A stretch of 64,000 nt of DNA from Bradyrhizobium sp. 149 (GTDB lineage Bacteria; Pseudomonadota; Alphaproteobacteria; Rhizobiales; Xanthobacteraceae), in the NCBI RefSeq assembly GCF_023073915.1, contig NZ_JADPKK010000022.1, forward strand, positions 1,736,001 to 1,800,000, given 5' to 3'. The notes under the pieces were generated by a model. It did not search any database, had not been told where the DNA came from, and saw nothing but the letters and a program-made list of their open reading frames with translations. A program made the translations under genes and the position numbers. Below, in pieces: positions 52,605 to 61,151 of the stretch. Position 1 is the stretch's first letter, and every line of letters begins with the position of its first letter.

Positions 52605-54689
52605 TCAGGCTGCCTTCCGTTCCATGACGATGCTGCCGGCACCGTCGATATGGGCATCGAAGCTGTTGGAGACGAACGTTGAGGTTTCGTCTTCAGCGAT
52701 CACCGCGGGACCTGCGATCGTCGCGCCCGGCGCCATGTCCTCGCGGCGGTAGAGCGGGATCTCGATCACCTCCCCGGCCCGGCCGTCGAAGAATTTGCGG
52801 CTGCCCGACGCCTTGCCGGCGGGCATGCGCGACACCTCGGCCACGCGCGGCGGATTGCGCGCCTCGGTGGTCGCGAGCACCGACCAGCTCAAGACCTCGA
52901 TCGCCGCACCCGGGATCGACCGCTCGAACATCGCCGCATAATCCGCTTCGAACTTCTGGCGCAGGCCGGCGAGATCGGCAATCGTCAGCCGCCGGTTCGG
53001 CAGCTCGACCGATATCTCATGGCCTTGGCCGACATAGCGCATGAAGGCGGCGCGGCGCGCGCGCACCGGCGCGCCTGCCGCACCCGTCTCGACCAGCGCA
53101 CGCGCTTCGGTCACCATCTCCTGGAGCAGATCGGAGACCCCTTCAGTGTCGAAATCGTCCAGCCGAACATGACGGCTGCGCACCAGCTCATAGGCGATCG
53201 GAGCCGCAAGAAAGCCTACGGCCGAACCCACGCCGGCATTGGAAGGCACGATCACCCGGGAGACACCGATCTTCTCGGCGACGCGCGCCGCATGCAGCGG
53301 CGCGGCACCGCCGAAGGCGACCAGCGTGTGCTGACCGACAATCTCGCCGCGCTCCACCGCATGCACGCGCGCCGCACTCGCCATGTTCTCGCAGACGACC
53401 TCGTGCACGGCGTAGGCCGCGGTTTCCGCCGACAGGCCGAGCGGCTCGCCGACGCTGCGCAGCAGCGCCTGCTTCGAGAGTTCAGGGTCGAGTTTGATCG
53501 TTCCACCCGCAAAGGCGTGGGGATCGATCAGGCCGAGCGCAACGTCGGCATCCGTCACGGCCGGGCGCAAGCCGCCGCGGCCATAGCAGGCGGGCCCCGG
53601 TTCCGACGAGGCACTCTCGGGGCCGACCGTAACGCGCTTCATGGCGTCGACATGAGCGATCGAGCCGCCACCAGCGCCGATCTCGACCATCTCGATCACG
53701 GGAATCCGCACCGGCAGACCCGACCCCTTCAGGAAGCGCGCCGCGCGATCGACCTCGAACACACGCGAGGTCTCGGGCTGGTATTTCTCGATCAGGCAGA
53801 TCTTCGCCGTGGTGCCGCCCATGTCGAACGACAGCACCTTGCTCTCGCCGAGACGCGCCGCGATCTGCGCCGCGAAAATGGCGCCGCCGGCAGGACCGGA
53901 TTCGACGAGGCGCACCGGAAAGCGCCGCGCCGTCTCGATCGAGGTGACACCGCCGCCGGAGGTGACAAGATAGATCGCGCCGCGGTACTGCTCGACCCGC
54001 AAAGCATCGGACATGCGGGCGAGATAACCGTCGATCAGCGGCTGCACATAGGCGTTGGCCACCGCAGTCGATGTCCGCTCATATTCGCGGATCTCCGGGC
54101 ACACGGCGGACGATATGGTCACGGAAATGCCGGGCATCTCCTCACTGATGATTGCGGCCGCACGGCGCTCGTGCTCGGGATTGGCGTAGGAGTGCAGGAA
54201 GGCGACCGCGACGCTCTCGACGTTCAGCGCGCGCAATCTTGGTGCGAGCGCACGCACCGCCGGCTCGTCCAGCGGGAGGCGGACGGCACCGTGGGCGTCG
54301 ATGCGCTCGGGGACGGTGAAGCGCAGCGATCGCGGCGCCAGCGGCTTCGGCTTGTCGATGCTGAGGTCATATTGGTCGTAGCGGCTCTCGGTGCCGATAT
54401 CGAGCACGTCGCGAAAGCCCTCGGTCGCGATCAGCGCCGTCTTGGCGCCGCGACGCTCGATGATGGCGTTGGTCGCGAGCGTCGTGCCGTGAATGAAGAC
54501 GTCGATGTCGCTGATATGGGCGCGCGCGTCAGCGAGAATGAGCCGCATGCCGTCAAGCACCGCTTCCTCGGGCCGCTGCGGCGTCGTCAGCAGCTTGCGC
54601 GTCTTGCGATCCTGCCCCACGTCCAGCACGATGTCGGTGAACGTGCCACCGATATCGACGGCAAGCCGCACTTCGGCTCCCTCAAGCAT
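52605..54689 (-). CDS. hyuA: Hydantoinase/oxoprolinase subunit A
   Basis: 694-residue HyuA-type ATPase subunit with the sugar-kinase-like fold. The N-terminus RLAVDIGGTFTDIVLD, the HGTTLATNAIIERRGAKTALI segment, and VLSFDMGGTTAKICLI are conserved ATP-binding features. Also DAMKRVTVGPESASSEPGPACYGRGG. Start ATG 54689. Forms one transcript with hyuB and a TRAP transporter, which likely imports the substrate. Confidence 0.93.
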   Translation of the reverse strand: MLEGAEVRLAVDIGGTFTDIVLDVGQDRKTRKLLTTPQRPEEAVLDGMRLILADARAHISDIDVFIHGTTLATNAIIERRGAKTALIATEGFRDVLDIGTESRYDQYDLSIDKPKPLAPRSLRFTVPERIDAHGAVRLPLDEPAVRALAPRLRALNVESVAVAFLHSYANPEHERRAAAIISEEMPGISVTISSAVCPEIREYERTSTAVANAYVQPLIDGYLARMSDALRVEQYRGAIYLVTSGGGVTSIETARRFPVRLVESGPAGGAIFAAQIAARLGESKVLSFDMGGTTAKICLIEKYQPETSRVFEVDRAARFLKGSGLPVRIPVIEMVEIGAGGGSIAHVDAMKRVTVGPESASSEPGPACYGRGGLRPAVTDADVALGLIDPHAFAGGTIKLDPELSKQALLRSVGEPLGLSAETAAYAVHEVVCENMASAARVHAVERGEIVGQHTLVAFGGAAPLHAARVAEKIGVSRVIVPSNAGVGSAVGFLAAPIAYELVRSRHVRLDDFDTEGVSDLLQEMVTEARALVETGAAGAPVRARRAAFMRYVGQGHEISVELPNRRLTIADLAGLRQKFEADYAAMFERSIPGAAIEVLSWSVLATTEARNPPRVAEVSRMPAGKASGSRKFFDGRAGEVIEIPLYRREDMAPGATIAGPAVIAEDETSTFVSNSFDAHIDGAGSIVMERKAA

Positions 54690-54832
54690 TCCAAATTCTC
54701 CGCGCTGATCGTCAAGACTGGGAACAAAAGCGCAGCAATTTCCGTGCCATGGATGAGGACGAGAACACGCCGCGTCCGGCTATTCTGCTTGGCACCCATG
54801 CAATAGGCAAGGCATGTTCGCAGCCTGAGCGA

Positions 54833-55639
54833 TCAGAGCAGGAATGCAAGCGCCGCTTCGCAGCGCTCCTCGACTTTCAGCGTGAGGAGATCATCGGCGC
54901 GGGTGCGTCCGAGATTGACCGCAGCGATCGGGATTTGCCGATGCGCGGCAGCCTGCACGAAGCGGAAGCCGGAATAGACCATCAGTGACGAGCCGACGAT
55001 GAGCATGGCGTCGGCTTGGGCCAGATGATCCTGCGCGGTAGCGACCACGTCGCGCGGGACGTTCTCGCCGAAGAACACGACATCGGGCTTGAGGATGCCG
55101 CCGCAGGCTTCGCAGACCGGCACCTCGAACGACGAAAAATCCGCATGCTCCAGGTCGGCGTCGCCGTCGGGCGCATCGGCGGCATCGAGCGCGAGCCATT
55201 CCGCATTGACGCGGCCAAGCGTCTCCTGGAATTCGCTCCGCGGAGTCTTTTGGCCGCAGCTCATGCAGCGGACCAGATCGAGCCGGCCGTGCAGGTCGAT
55301 CACCTGGCGATGGCCGGCGGATTGATGCAGCCGATCGACGTTCTGGGTCAGCAACATCTCGCAACGCCCGCCCGCCTCGAGCCGGGCGAGCGCGTGATGC
55401 GCAGCGTTCGGCCTCGCCTGGCCAAAGCGCCGCCAGCCGATCAGGCTGCGCGCCCAATAGCGCCGGCGCGTATGCTCTTCCGACATGAAGGACTGGAAGT
55501 TCACCGGCTGGGTCCGCTTCCAGTTGCCATGGCTGTCGCGATAATCGGGAATGCCCGAATTGGTGCTGCAACCGGCGCCGGTCAGCACGAACAGACGTTC
55601 GTGCCGGCCCACGAAATCCTGGAGCGGATGATTTGCCAT
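54833..55639 (-). CDS. NAD-dependent protein deacylase (sirtuin)
   Basis: 268-residue Sir2 family enzyme that removes acyl groups from lysine using NAD. Motifs seen: GAGCSTNSGIPDYRD (20-34), TQNVDRLHQSAGH (98-110), catalytic His117 in DLHG, and the zinc cysteines Cys125, Cys128, Cys176, Cys179. Between the Cys pairs the zinc module is unusually long with an acidic insertion. This is the class II (SIRT4-like) type. It lies just downstream of an SDR gene, on the same strand, 52 bases from its stop. Confidence 0.93.
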   Translation of the reverse strand: MANHPLQDFVGRHERLFVLTGAGCSTNSGIPDYRDSHGNWKRTQPVNFQSFMSEEHTRRRYWARSLIGWRRFGQARPNAAHHALARLEAGGRCEMLLTQNVDRLHQSAGHRQVIDLHGRLDLVRCMSCGQKTPRSEFQETLGRVNAEWLALDAADAPDGDADLEHADFSSFEVPVCEACGGILKPDVVFFGENVPRDVVATAQDHLAQADAMLIVGSSLMVYSGFRFVQAAAHRQIPIAAVNLGRTRADDLLTLKVEERCEAALAFLL

Positions 55640-55691
55640 GGCGCAGATGTAGTCTGCGCAGTCCGGTTTTGCCAGATGGCGAGGAATCCCG

Positions 55692-56528
55692 CTAGCTTGC
55701 CCAGTTCTCGCGGAATTCGGGAAACAGCGTCAGACCTCCGCAGGCGTAGATGGTCTGCCCGGTGATGTAGCTTGCTTCGTCCGAGGCGAGGAAGGCGAAC
55801 ACCGCAGCGATCTCTTCCGGCGTGCCGACACGGCCCAGCGGAATGTGGCTGGTGACCACGCCCCGCTTTTCCGGATCTCCGGTCCATGCCGCATTGATCG
55901 GGGTGTCGATCGCACCGGGACCGACCGCATTGACGCGAATGCCGCGGCCGGCGAATTCGAGCGCGAGTGTGCGTGTCAGATTGGCCATGCCGCCCTTGCT
56001 GATCGAGTAGGCGAGATAGCCGGGCTTCGGGATGATCTGGTGCACGCTGGAGCAATTGATGATGCTGCCGCCTCCGCCGCGCGCGACGAAATGGGCCAGC
56101 GCCTTCTGCGCGCAGAGCACGGCGCCGTTGAGGTTGACGTCGATGATGCGGCGGTAGGTTTCGATGTCGAGCGCTTCGCTGGGAGACTCCCGCTGAAAGC
56201 CGGCATTGTTGATGAGACAGTCGAGGTGCTTCCAGCGCGAGAGGATCGTCTCGAACATTGCGCCCACGTCCTGTTCGCTGCCGACATCGGCCTTGACCAT
56301 GATGTGATCGATCTTGCCATGGCCGCGGTCGGCGGATGCCGCTCGTGCGAGCGCCAGCGTCTCCTCAGCCCCTTCAGGGCTGCCGAAATAATTGATGGCG
56401 ACGGTCGCCCCTTCCTGGGCGAGCCGGACGGCGACGGCGCGGCCGATGCCTTGTGAGGCGCCGGTCACCAGCGCGTATTGGCCGACAAGGCGCGAGGGAA
56501 ACGAAGTCGAGCGATCGGGTTGCGGCAT
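55692..56528 (-). CDS. Short-chain dehydrogenase/reductase, glucose 1-dehydrogenase-like
   Basis: 278-residue NAD(P)-dependent SDR. TGASQGIGRAV cofactor motif (about 21-31), NNAG near 105, and YSISKGG catalytic motif (Tyr about 180, Lys 184). The C-terminal ITGQTIYACGGLTLFPEF ending is a distinctive variant seen in glucose 1-dehydrogenase-type enzymes. ATG 56528 has GGAGAG upstream and was preferred to an upstream in-frame ATG at 56579. Confidence 0.9.
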   Translation of the reverse strand: MPQPDRSTSFPSRLVGQYALVTGASQGIGRAVAVRLAQEGATVAINYFGSPEGAEETLALARAASADRGHGKIDHIMVKADVGSEQDVGAMFETILSRWKHLDCLINNAGFQRESPSEALDIETYRRIIDVNLNGAVLCAQKALAHFVARGGGGSIINCSSVHQIIPKPGYLAYSISKGGMANLTRTLALEFAGRGIRVNAVGPGAIDTPINAAWTGDPEKRGVVTSHIPLGRVGTPEEIAAVFAFLASDEASYITGQTIYACGGLTLFPEFRENWAS

Positions 56529-56601
56529 GGGTTCTCTCCGGAATGCCTCATCATCGGCGGAAGGCGCTTTTTGTTCCACCCGTTCAGCGCATCGCTGGGA
56601 C

Positions 56602-57921
56602 TCATTCCGCGCGCCTCGCCAGCGGCAAGGTCAGGATCTGATAGAGGATGATGGCGCCAAAGGTTGCGGTGCCGATCCCGCCGATCGTGAATGCACCGAA
56701 TTTGAGTGTCAGGTCGCCCGCGCCCGCGGTCAACGCCACGGCGGCGGTGATCAGGTTTGCAGGATCTGCAAAGTCGACCTTATTCTCGACCCAGATCCGA
56801 CCCGCCATCGCCGCGATCAATCCGAACAGCACGATCGAGAGGCCGCCGATGACGGGCCCGGGAATTGACAGGATCAGCGCGCCGAATTTCGGCGAGAAGC
56901 CGAGCAGGATCGATACCGTGGCCGCGAAGGCAAACAGCAAGGTGGAATAGACCTTCGTCGCCGCCATGACGCCGATATTCTCGGCATAGGTGGTGACGCC
57001 GGTGCCGCCGCCGCAGGCCGCGGCGATCGTCGCGAGGCTGTCGGCGAACAGGGCGCGGCCGAGATAGGCATCGAGGCTCCGGCCCGTCATGGCGCCTACG
57101 GCCTTGATGTGACCGAGGTTCTCGGCAACGAGGATGACCGCAACCGGCGCGATCAGGAATATTGCACCGGCCTGGAACGTCGGCGTGGTGAAGCTCGGCA
57201 GCCCGAACCACGGCGCGGCCGAGAGTTGCGCGAAGTCGACAGGCTTGCCGAAGCCGAGACCGTTCGCGAACAGCAAATACAAAAGATATCCGCCGATTGC
57301 GCCAAGGATGATCGGCAGCCTACGCCACAGGCCCGGTGCGGCCACGGCAACAACGCCGATGATCAGAACGGTCGCGAGCCCGATTCCCGTGTCGAAAGTG
57401 CCGGCGCTCACCGCCTTGACCGCCACGGGCGCGAGGTTGAGGCCGATCGCAGCGACCACAGCACCGGTGACGGCCGGCGGCAGCAGTCTCTCGACCCAGC
57501 CGACCCCCGACCACATCACGATCAGCGCGATCACGCCGTAGAGGACGCCGGCGCCGACGATGCCGCCAAGCGCAACCGACAAATTCGGGTTCGGCCCGTG
57601 CCCGGCATAGCCGGTGGCGGCGATGACGACCGCGATGAACGCGAAGCTCGAGCCGAGATAGCTCGGCACGCGCCCCGCGACGATGACGAAGAAGATCAGC
57701 GTGCCGATGCCGGAGAACAGGACCGCAACATTGGGATCGAATCCCATCAGCAGCGGCGCGATGATCGTGGATCCCGACATAGCGACGCAATGCTGGAAGC
57801 CGGACACCACGGTCTGGCCCCATGACAACCGCTCCTCCGGCATGATCACGCCCGATGACTTGAGTTTCCAGCGCGGAAAATAGCCTTGCGTTTGCTGGTC
57901 GGAGCCCGTTGCAGTCGCCAT
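56602..57921 (-). CDS. NCS2-family nucleobase (uracil/xanthine) permease
   Basis: 439-residue 12-14 segment membrane transporter for uracil or xanthine-type bases. Typical segments: RLSWGQTVVSGFQHCVAMSGSTIIAPLLMGFDP, AENLGHIKAVGAMTGRSLD, ACGGGTGVTTYAENIGVMAATKVYS, and FSPKFGALILSIPGPVIGG. The highly conserved Glu in the AENLGH and TYAENIG motifs is present, expected to bind substrate. Start ATG 57921 has a G-rich ribosome site. It is divergent from dctA. Confidence 0.93.
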   Translation of the reverse strand: MATATGSDQQTQGYFPRWKLKSSGVIMPEERLSWGQTVVSGFQHCVAMSGSTIIAPLLMGFDPNVAVLFSGIGTLIFFVIVAGRVPSYLGSSFAFIAVVIAATGYAGHGPNPNLSVALGGIVGAGVLYGVIALIVMWSGVGWVERLLPPAVTGAVVAAIGLNLAPVAVKAVSAGTFDTGIGLATVLIIGVVAVAAPGLWRRLPIILGAIGGYLLYLLFANGLGFGKPVDFAQLSAAPWFGLPSFTTPTFQAGAIFLIAPVAVILVAENLGHIKAVGAMTGRSLDAYLGRALFADSLATIAAACGGGTGVTTYAENIGVMAATKVYSTLLFAFAATVSILLGFSPKFGALILSIPGPVIGGLSIVLFGLIAAMAGRIWVENKVDFADPANLITAAVALTAGAGDLTLKFGAFTIGGIGTATFGAIILYQILTLPLARRAE

Positions 57922-58016
57922 GTTCCCCCCAATTGCGGTGCAGCGATCGATCTTCGTGCGATCCGACAAAAATGTGATTGTCACTTCTGCGGCGGCCATC
58001 ACATGGTGCAGGTCAA

Positions 58017-58034
58017 GCAGGATCCAAATCCTGC
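58017..58034. promoter_or_regulatory. Inverted repeat upstream of dctA
   Basis: GCAGGAT, 4 bases, ATCCTGC: a perfect 7-bp dyad 29-46 bases before the dctA start codon. It may be an operator or a leader hairpin; no regulator is adjacent. Confidence 0.45.
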
Positions 58035-58062
58035 AAGATCAATACGTTCCGGGGCCTACTCT

Positions 58063-59391
58063 ATGACACAAGTCGCGCTCCAGCCAGCCATCCACCGCCG
58101 GCACCAGCCCTGGTACAAGATCCTCTACATCCAGGTGCTGATCGCGATCGCGCTCGGGGTGCTCGTCGGCTATTTCTATCCCGATCTCGGCAAGGCCTTG
58201 AAGCCGCTCGGCGACGGCTTCATCGCGCTGATCAAGATGATGATCGCGCCGGTGATCTTCTGCACCGTGGTGCACGGCATCTCCTCGATGGGCGACCTCA
58301 AGCGCGTCGGCCGGGTCGGGCTGAAGTCACTGATCTATTTCGAGACGGTCTCGACCGTCGCGCTCGCGGTCGGCCTCCTGGTCGGCGAGGTGCTCCAGCC
58401 CGGACACGGCTTCAACATCGATCCCGCCACGATCGACCCCCAATCGGTGGCGACCTACGTCACCAAGGCCAAGGAGGAGGGCATCGTCGCCCATTTGATG
58501 GCGATCATCCCCGACAGCTATGTTGGCGCCATCGCACGCGGCGATCTCTTGCAGGTGCTGCTGATCTCGATCCTGTCGGGCTTCGCCATCGCCTTTCTTG
58601 GCAAAGCCGGCGAGCCCATTGCGGAGGCGATCGACAAGGCCGCAAAGATGTTCTTCGGCATCATCCGCATCATCGTGCGCGTCGCCCCGATCGGCGCGTT
58701 CGGCGCGATGGCGTTCACCGTCGGCGCCTACGGCCTCGGCTCGCTGCTCAATCTCGCCGCCCTGATCGGCACGTTCTATCTCACCAGCATCCTGTTCGTG
58801 GTGGTCGTGCTCGGCGCAATCGCCCGGCTCGCCGGCTTCTCGATCCTGCGCTTCATCGCCTACATCAAGGACGAGCTCCTGATCGTGCTCGGCACCTCGT
58901 CGTCTGAGACGGTGCTGCCGCAGATGATCCAGAAGATGGAGCATCTCGGCGCCTCGCGTTCGGTGGTCGGGCTCGTCATTCCGACCGGTTACAGCTTCAA
59001 TCTCGACGGCACCAACATCTACATGACGCTGGCAACGCTGTTCCTGGCGCAGGCGACCAATACCCATCTGACCATCTGGCAGGAGCTCGGCATTTTGGGC
59101 ATCGCCATGATCACCTCGAAGGGTGCTTCAGGCGTGACCGGAGCGGGCTTCATCACGCTCGCGGCGACGCTCTCGATCGTGCCCGACATCCCGATCCAGT
59201 CGATCGCGATCCTGGTCGGCATCGACAAGTTCATGAGCGAGTGCCGTGCGCTGACCAATCTGATCGGTAACGGCGTCGCCTGCGTCGTCATCAGCATCTC
59301 CGAAGGCGAGCTCGATCGTGAGGCGCTGCACGAGGCCATGGCCCATCCGCTGGAGATGGGCGAAGCGCTGGAACCGGGCGGAGGTGCGTGA
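58063..59391 (+). CDS. dctA: C4-dicarboxylate transporter DctA
   Basis: 442-residue sodium- or proton-coupled symporter for succinate, malate and fumarate, a key carbon source for rhizobia in symbiosis. Motifs: SSSETVLPQMIQKM (serine-rich loop), PTGYSFNLDGTNIYMTLATLFLAQA (TM7 substrate site), and ECRALTNLIGNG near the C-terminus. Start ATG 58063 opens the conserved N-terminal region; an earlier frame start was rejected. No dctB/dctD two-component genes are in this window. Strong terminator about 100 bases downstream. Confidence 0.94.
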   Translation: MTQVALQPAIHRRHQPWYKILYIQVLIAIALGVLVGYFYPDLGKALKPLGDGFIALIKMMIAPVIFCTVVHGISSMGDLKRVGRVGLKSLIYFETVSTVALAVGLLVGEVLQPGHGFNIDPATIDPQSVATYVTKAKEEGIVAHLMAIIPDSYVGAIARGDLLQVLLISILSGFAIAFLGKAGEPIAEAIDKAAKMFFGIIRIIVRVAPIGAFGAMAFTVGAYGLGSLLNLAALIGTFYLTSILFVVVVLGAIARLAGFSILRFIAYIKDELLIVLGTSSSETVLPQMIQKMEHLGASRSVVGLVIPTGYSFNLDGTNIYMTLATLFLAQATNTHLTIWQELGILGIAMITSKGASGVTGAGFITLAATLSIVPDIPIQSIAILVGIDKFMSECRALTNLIGNGVACVVISISEGELDREALHEAMAHPLEMGEALEPGGGA

Positions 59392-59494
59392 CGCCACGCT
59401 CGCCCCGACGCGGTAGTTTCCCGGAGTGGTAAATTGGTGCGGCACGCCTCACAACAATGATATTGGGATCACGAACTGATACTCATCCTTTCCA

Positions 59495-59527
59495 CCCGAC
59501 GCGCTGGGGGCAGGGCGTCGGGTTTTT
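59495..59527 (+). terminator. Rho-independent terminator downstream of dctA
   Basis: Eight-bp stem CCCGACGC / GCGTCGGG with a 12-base loop followed by five T bases. About 100 bases after the dctA stop codon, ending its transcript. Confidence 0.85.
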
Positions 59528-59666
59528 GAAGAATTGTTGTGGTGTCGGAACGCAGCGTGGGATCAGTTGATCCCGTCATGGGCACGCTGTTCCTTGACAG
59601 CTAGATCAAGCCGCGGCGCAGGACGGGAACGCACCGAGCGCTGACGTCCCCCGCCGGCCTGCGCGA

Positions 59667-60014
59667 TCAGCCCTTGAACGCCGTCACCACCACCTCGATC
59701 AGCGCGCTGCCGCCGAGATCGGCGACGCCGACGGTGGCGCGGGTCGGCAGATTGTCGCCGAAGAACTCGGTCCAGACCGCGTCCATCTCCTTCTTCTTGG
59801 AGAGATCCGTGACGAAGATGGAGGTGCTGACGATGCGGCTCTTGTCGGTGCCCGCTTCCTTCAGATAGCCGGCGATCTTGCCCAGGATGTTGCGGGTCTG
59901 CTCGCCCATCGACACCGAGGTGTCGTCGGCGATGGTACCGCCAATGAAGACAAAGCCGCCTGCTTCGACGGCGCGGTGCATGATGGGCGTGCGGATGCTG
60001 CGGGTAATGCTCAT
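59667..60014 (-). CDS. RidA family enamine/imine deaminase
   Basis: 115-residue RidA/YjgF-type protein that hydrolyses reactive imine/enamine intermediates. Visible: GGFVFIGGTIADDTSVSMGEQTRNILGKIAGYLKEAG, then LPTRATVGVADLGGSALIEVVVTAFKG with the conserved Arg. It follows the FAD-dependent oxidase genes directly, fitting removal of imines formed by amine oxidation. Confidence 0.92.
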   Translation of the reverse strand: MSITRSIRTPIMHRAVEAGGFVFIGGTIADDTSVSMGEQTRNILGKIAGYLKEAGTDKSRIVSTSIFVTDLSKKKEMDAVWTEFFGDNLPTRATVGVADLGGSALIEVVVTAFKG

Positions 60015-60029
60015 GATGTCCTCTTGTTG

Positions 60030-61151
60030 CTAGAGCGTGGGGGAATAGAAACGCTCGATGCCGAGATCGCCAACGCGGGTCTGGGTGCCGCCGTTGACGA
60101 TCAGCTCCGCCATGACGGCGCCCGCGCCGGGCCCGAGCTGGAAGCCGTGCAGCGAGAAGCCGAACTGGTGATAGAGGCCCTTGTGGCGGCTGCTCGGCCC
60201 GAACACGGGTAGATCGTCCTTGGTCTTGGCCTCGATGCCGGCCCAGGCGCGCATGATCGTCGCATCGCGCATCACCGGGAACAGCTCGAACACGGTGCGC
60301 GCGCTGGTCGCGAGGCTCTTCCAGTCCAGCACCGTCTCGTTGCGGTCCTGGTACGGCGTTGCCAGATGGCCGCCGCCGATCAGCACCGTGCCGTTCTCGA
60401 ATTGCTTGAAGGAGAGCTTTCGGCCTCGCAGGATCACGACGGGGCCGATGAAATGCGGCACGCGCGAGGTGATCATCAGCATCGGCGCCACCGTCTCGAC
60501 CGGAACGGGCTCACCGAGCGTGGCTGCAATGGTCCCGGCCCAGGCGCCGGCGGCGTTGACCAGCACCGGCGCGGCAAAGCTCTCGGCGCCGACGTCGACG
60601 TGCCAGAGGCTATCGGTGTGCCGGATGTTCGTGGCGGCAACGCCCTCGCGCACGGTCGCGCCGAGCTGCTCCGCCTTGCGCCGGAACGCCGTCGTCGCCT
60701 GCGCCGGATTGGCCGCACCGTCGCGGCGCGACACCACGCCGCCGGGACAGGTCTCGGCGACCGCAGGCACGAGGCGCCGCAGCTCGGCGGTATCGATCAG
60801 CTCCTCGTGGGTGAAGCCGAGCGCGTTGAGCTCGGTCACACGCGCACGGCAGATCGCGAGCTCCTCCTCGTTCTCTGCGACCAGGACCTGGCCATAGCTC
60901 TCAAAACTGCAATCGTCGTCGAGGAGATCGCTGATCTTCTCCCAGATTTCCATCGAGCGGATCGAAAGCGGGATTTCGGGGATGTGCCGCGCGAGCTGGC
61001 GGACGCCACCGGCGTTGACGCCGGAGGCGTGCCGGCCGGCATAGTCCTTCTCGATCAGCACCGGCTTCAGGCCGGCCAGGCACAGATGCAGCGCAGTCGA
61101 GCATCCGTGGATGCCGCCGCCGACGACGATCGCATCCACGTTTTTCGTCAT
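60030..61151 (-). CDS. FAD-dependent amine/amino-acid oxidase (SoxB/HcnC-like)
   Basis: 373-residue flavoprotein of the DAO/glycine oxidase superfamily. The dinucleotide motif VVGGGIHGCSTALHLCLAG is at the N-terminus. Later ARHASGVNAGGVRQLARH and the C-terminal GLYHQFGFSLHGFQLGPGAG fold-back segment are family typical. It is the beta/catalytic subunit type of sarcosine, opine or hydrogen-cyanide synthase complexes. The start overlaps the previous gene's stop (ATGA at 61148). Substrate not identifiable. Confidence 0.9.
   Translation of the reverse strand: MTKNVDAIVVGGGIHGCSTALHLCLAGLKPVLIEKDYAGRHASGVNAGGVRQLARHIPEIPLSIRSMEIWEKISDLLDDDCSFESYGQVLVAENEEELAICRARVTELNALGFTHEELIDTAELRRLVPAVAETCPGGVVSRRDGAANPAQATTAFRRKAEQLGATVREGVAATNIRHTDSLWHVDVGAESFAAPVLVNAAGAWAGTIAATLGEPVPVETVAPMLMITSRVPHFIGPVVILRGRKLSFKQFENGTVLIGGGHLATPYQDRNETVLDWKSLATSARTVFELFPVMRDATIMRAWAGIEAKTKDDLPVFGPSSRHKGLYHQFGFSLHGFQLGPGAGAVMAELIVNGGTQTRVGDLGIERFYSPTL

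Noticed and set aside
53019..54806. Plus-strand frame of about 595 codons opposite hyuA
   Set aside because: Arg/His-rich antisense sequence lacking any family; hyuA on the minus strand is well supported.
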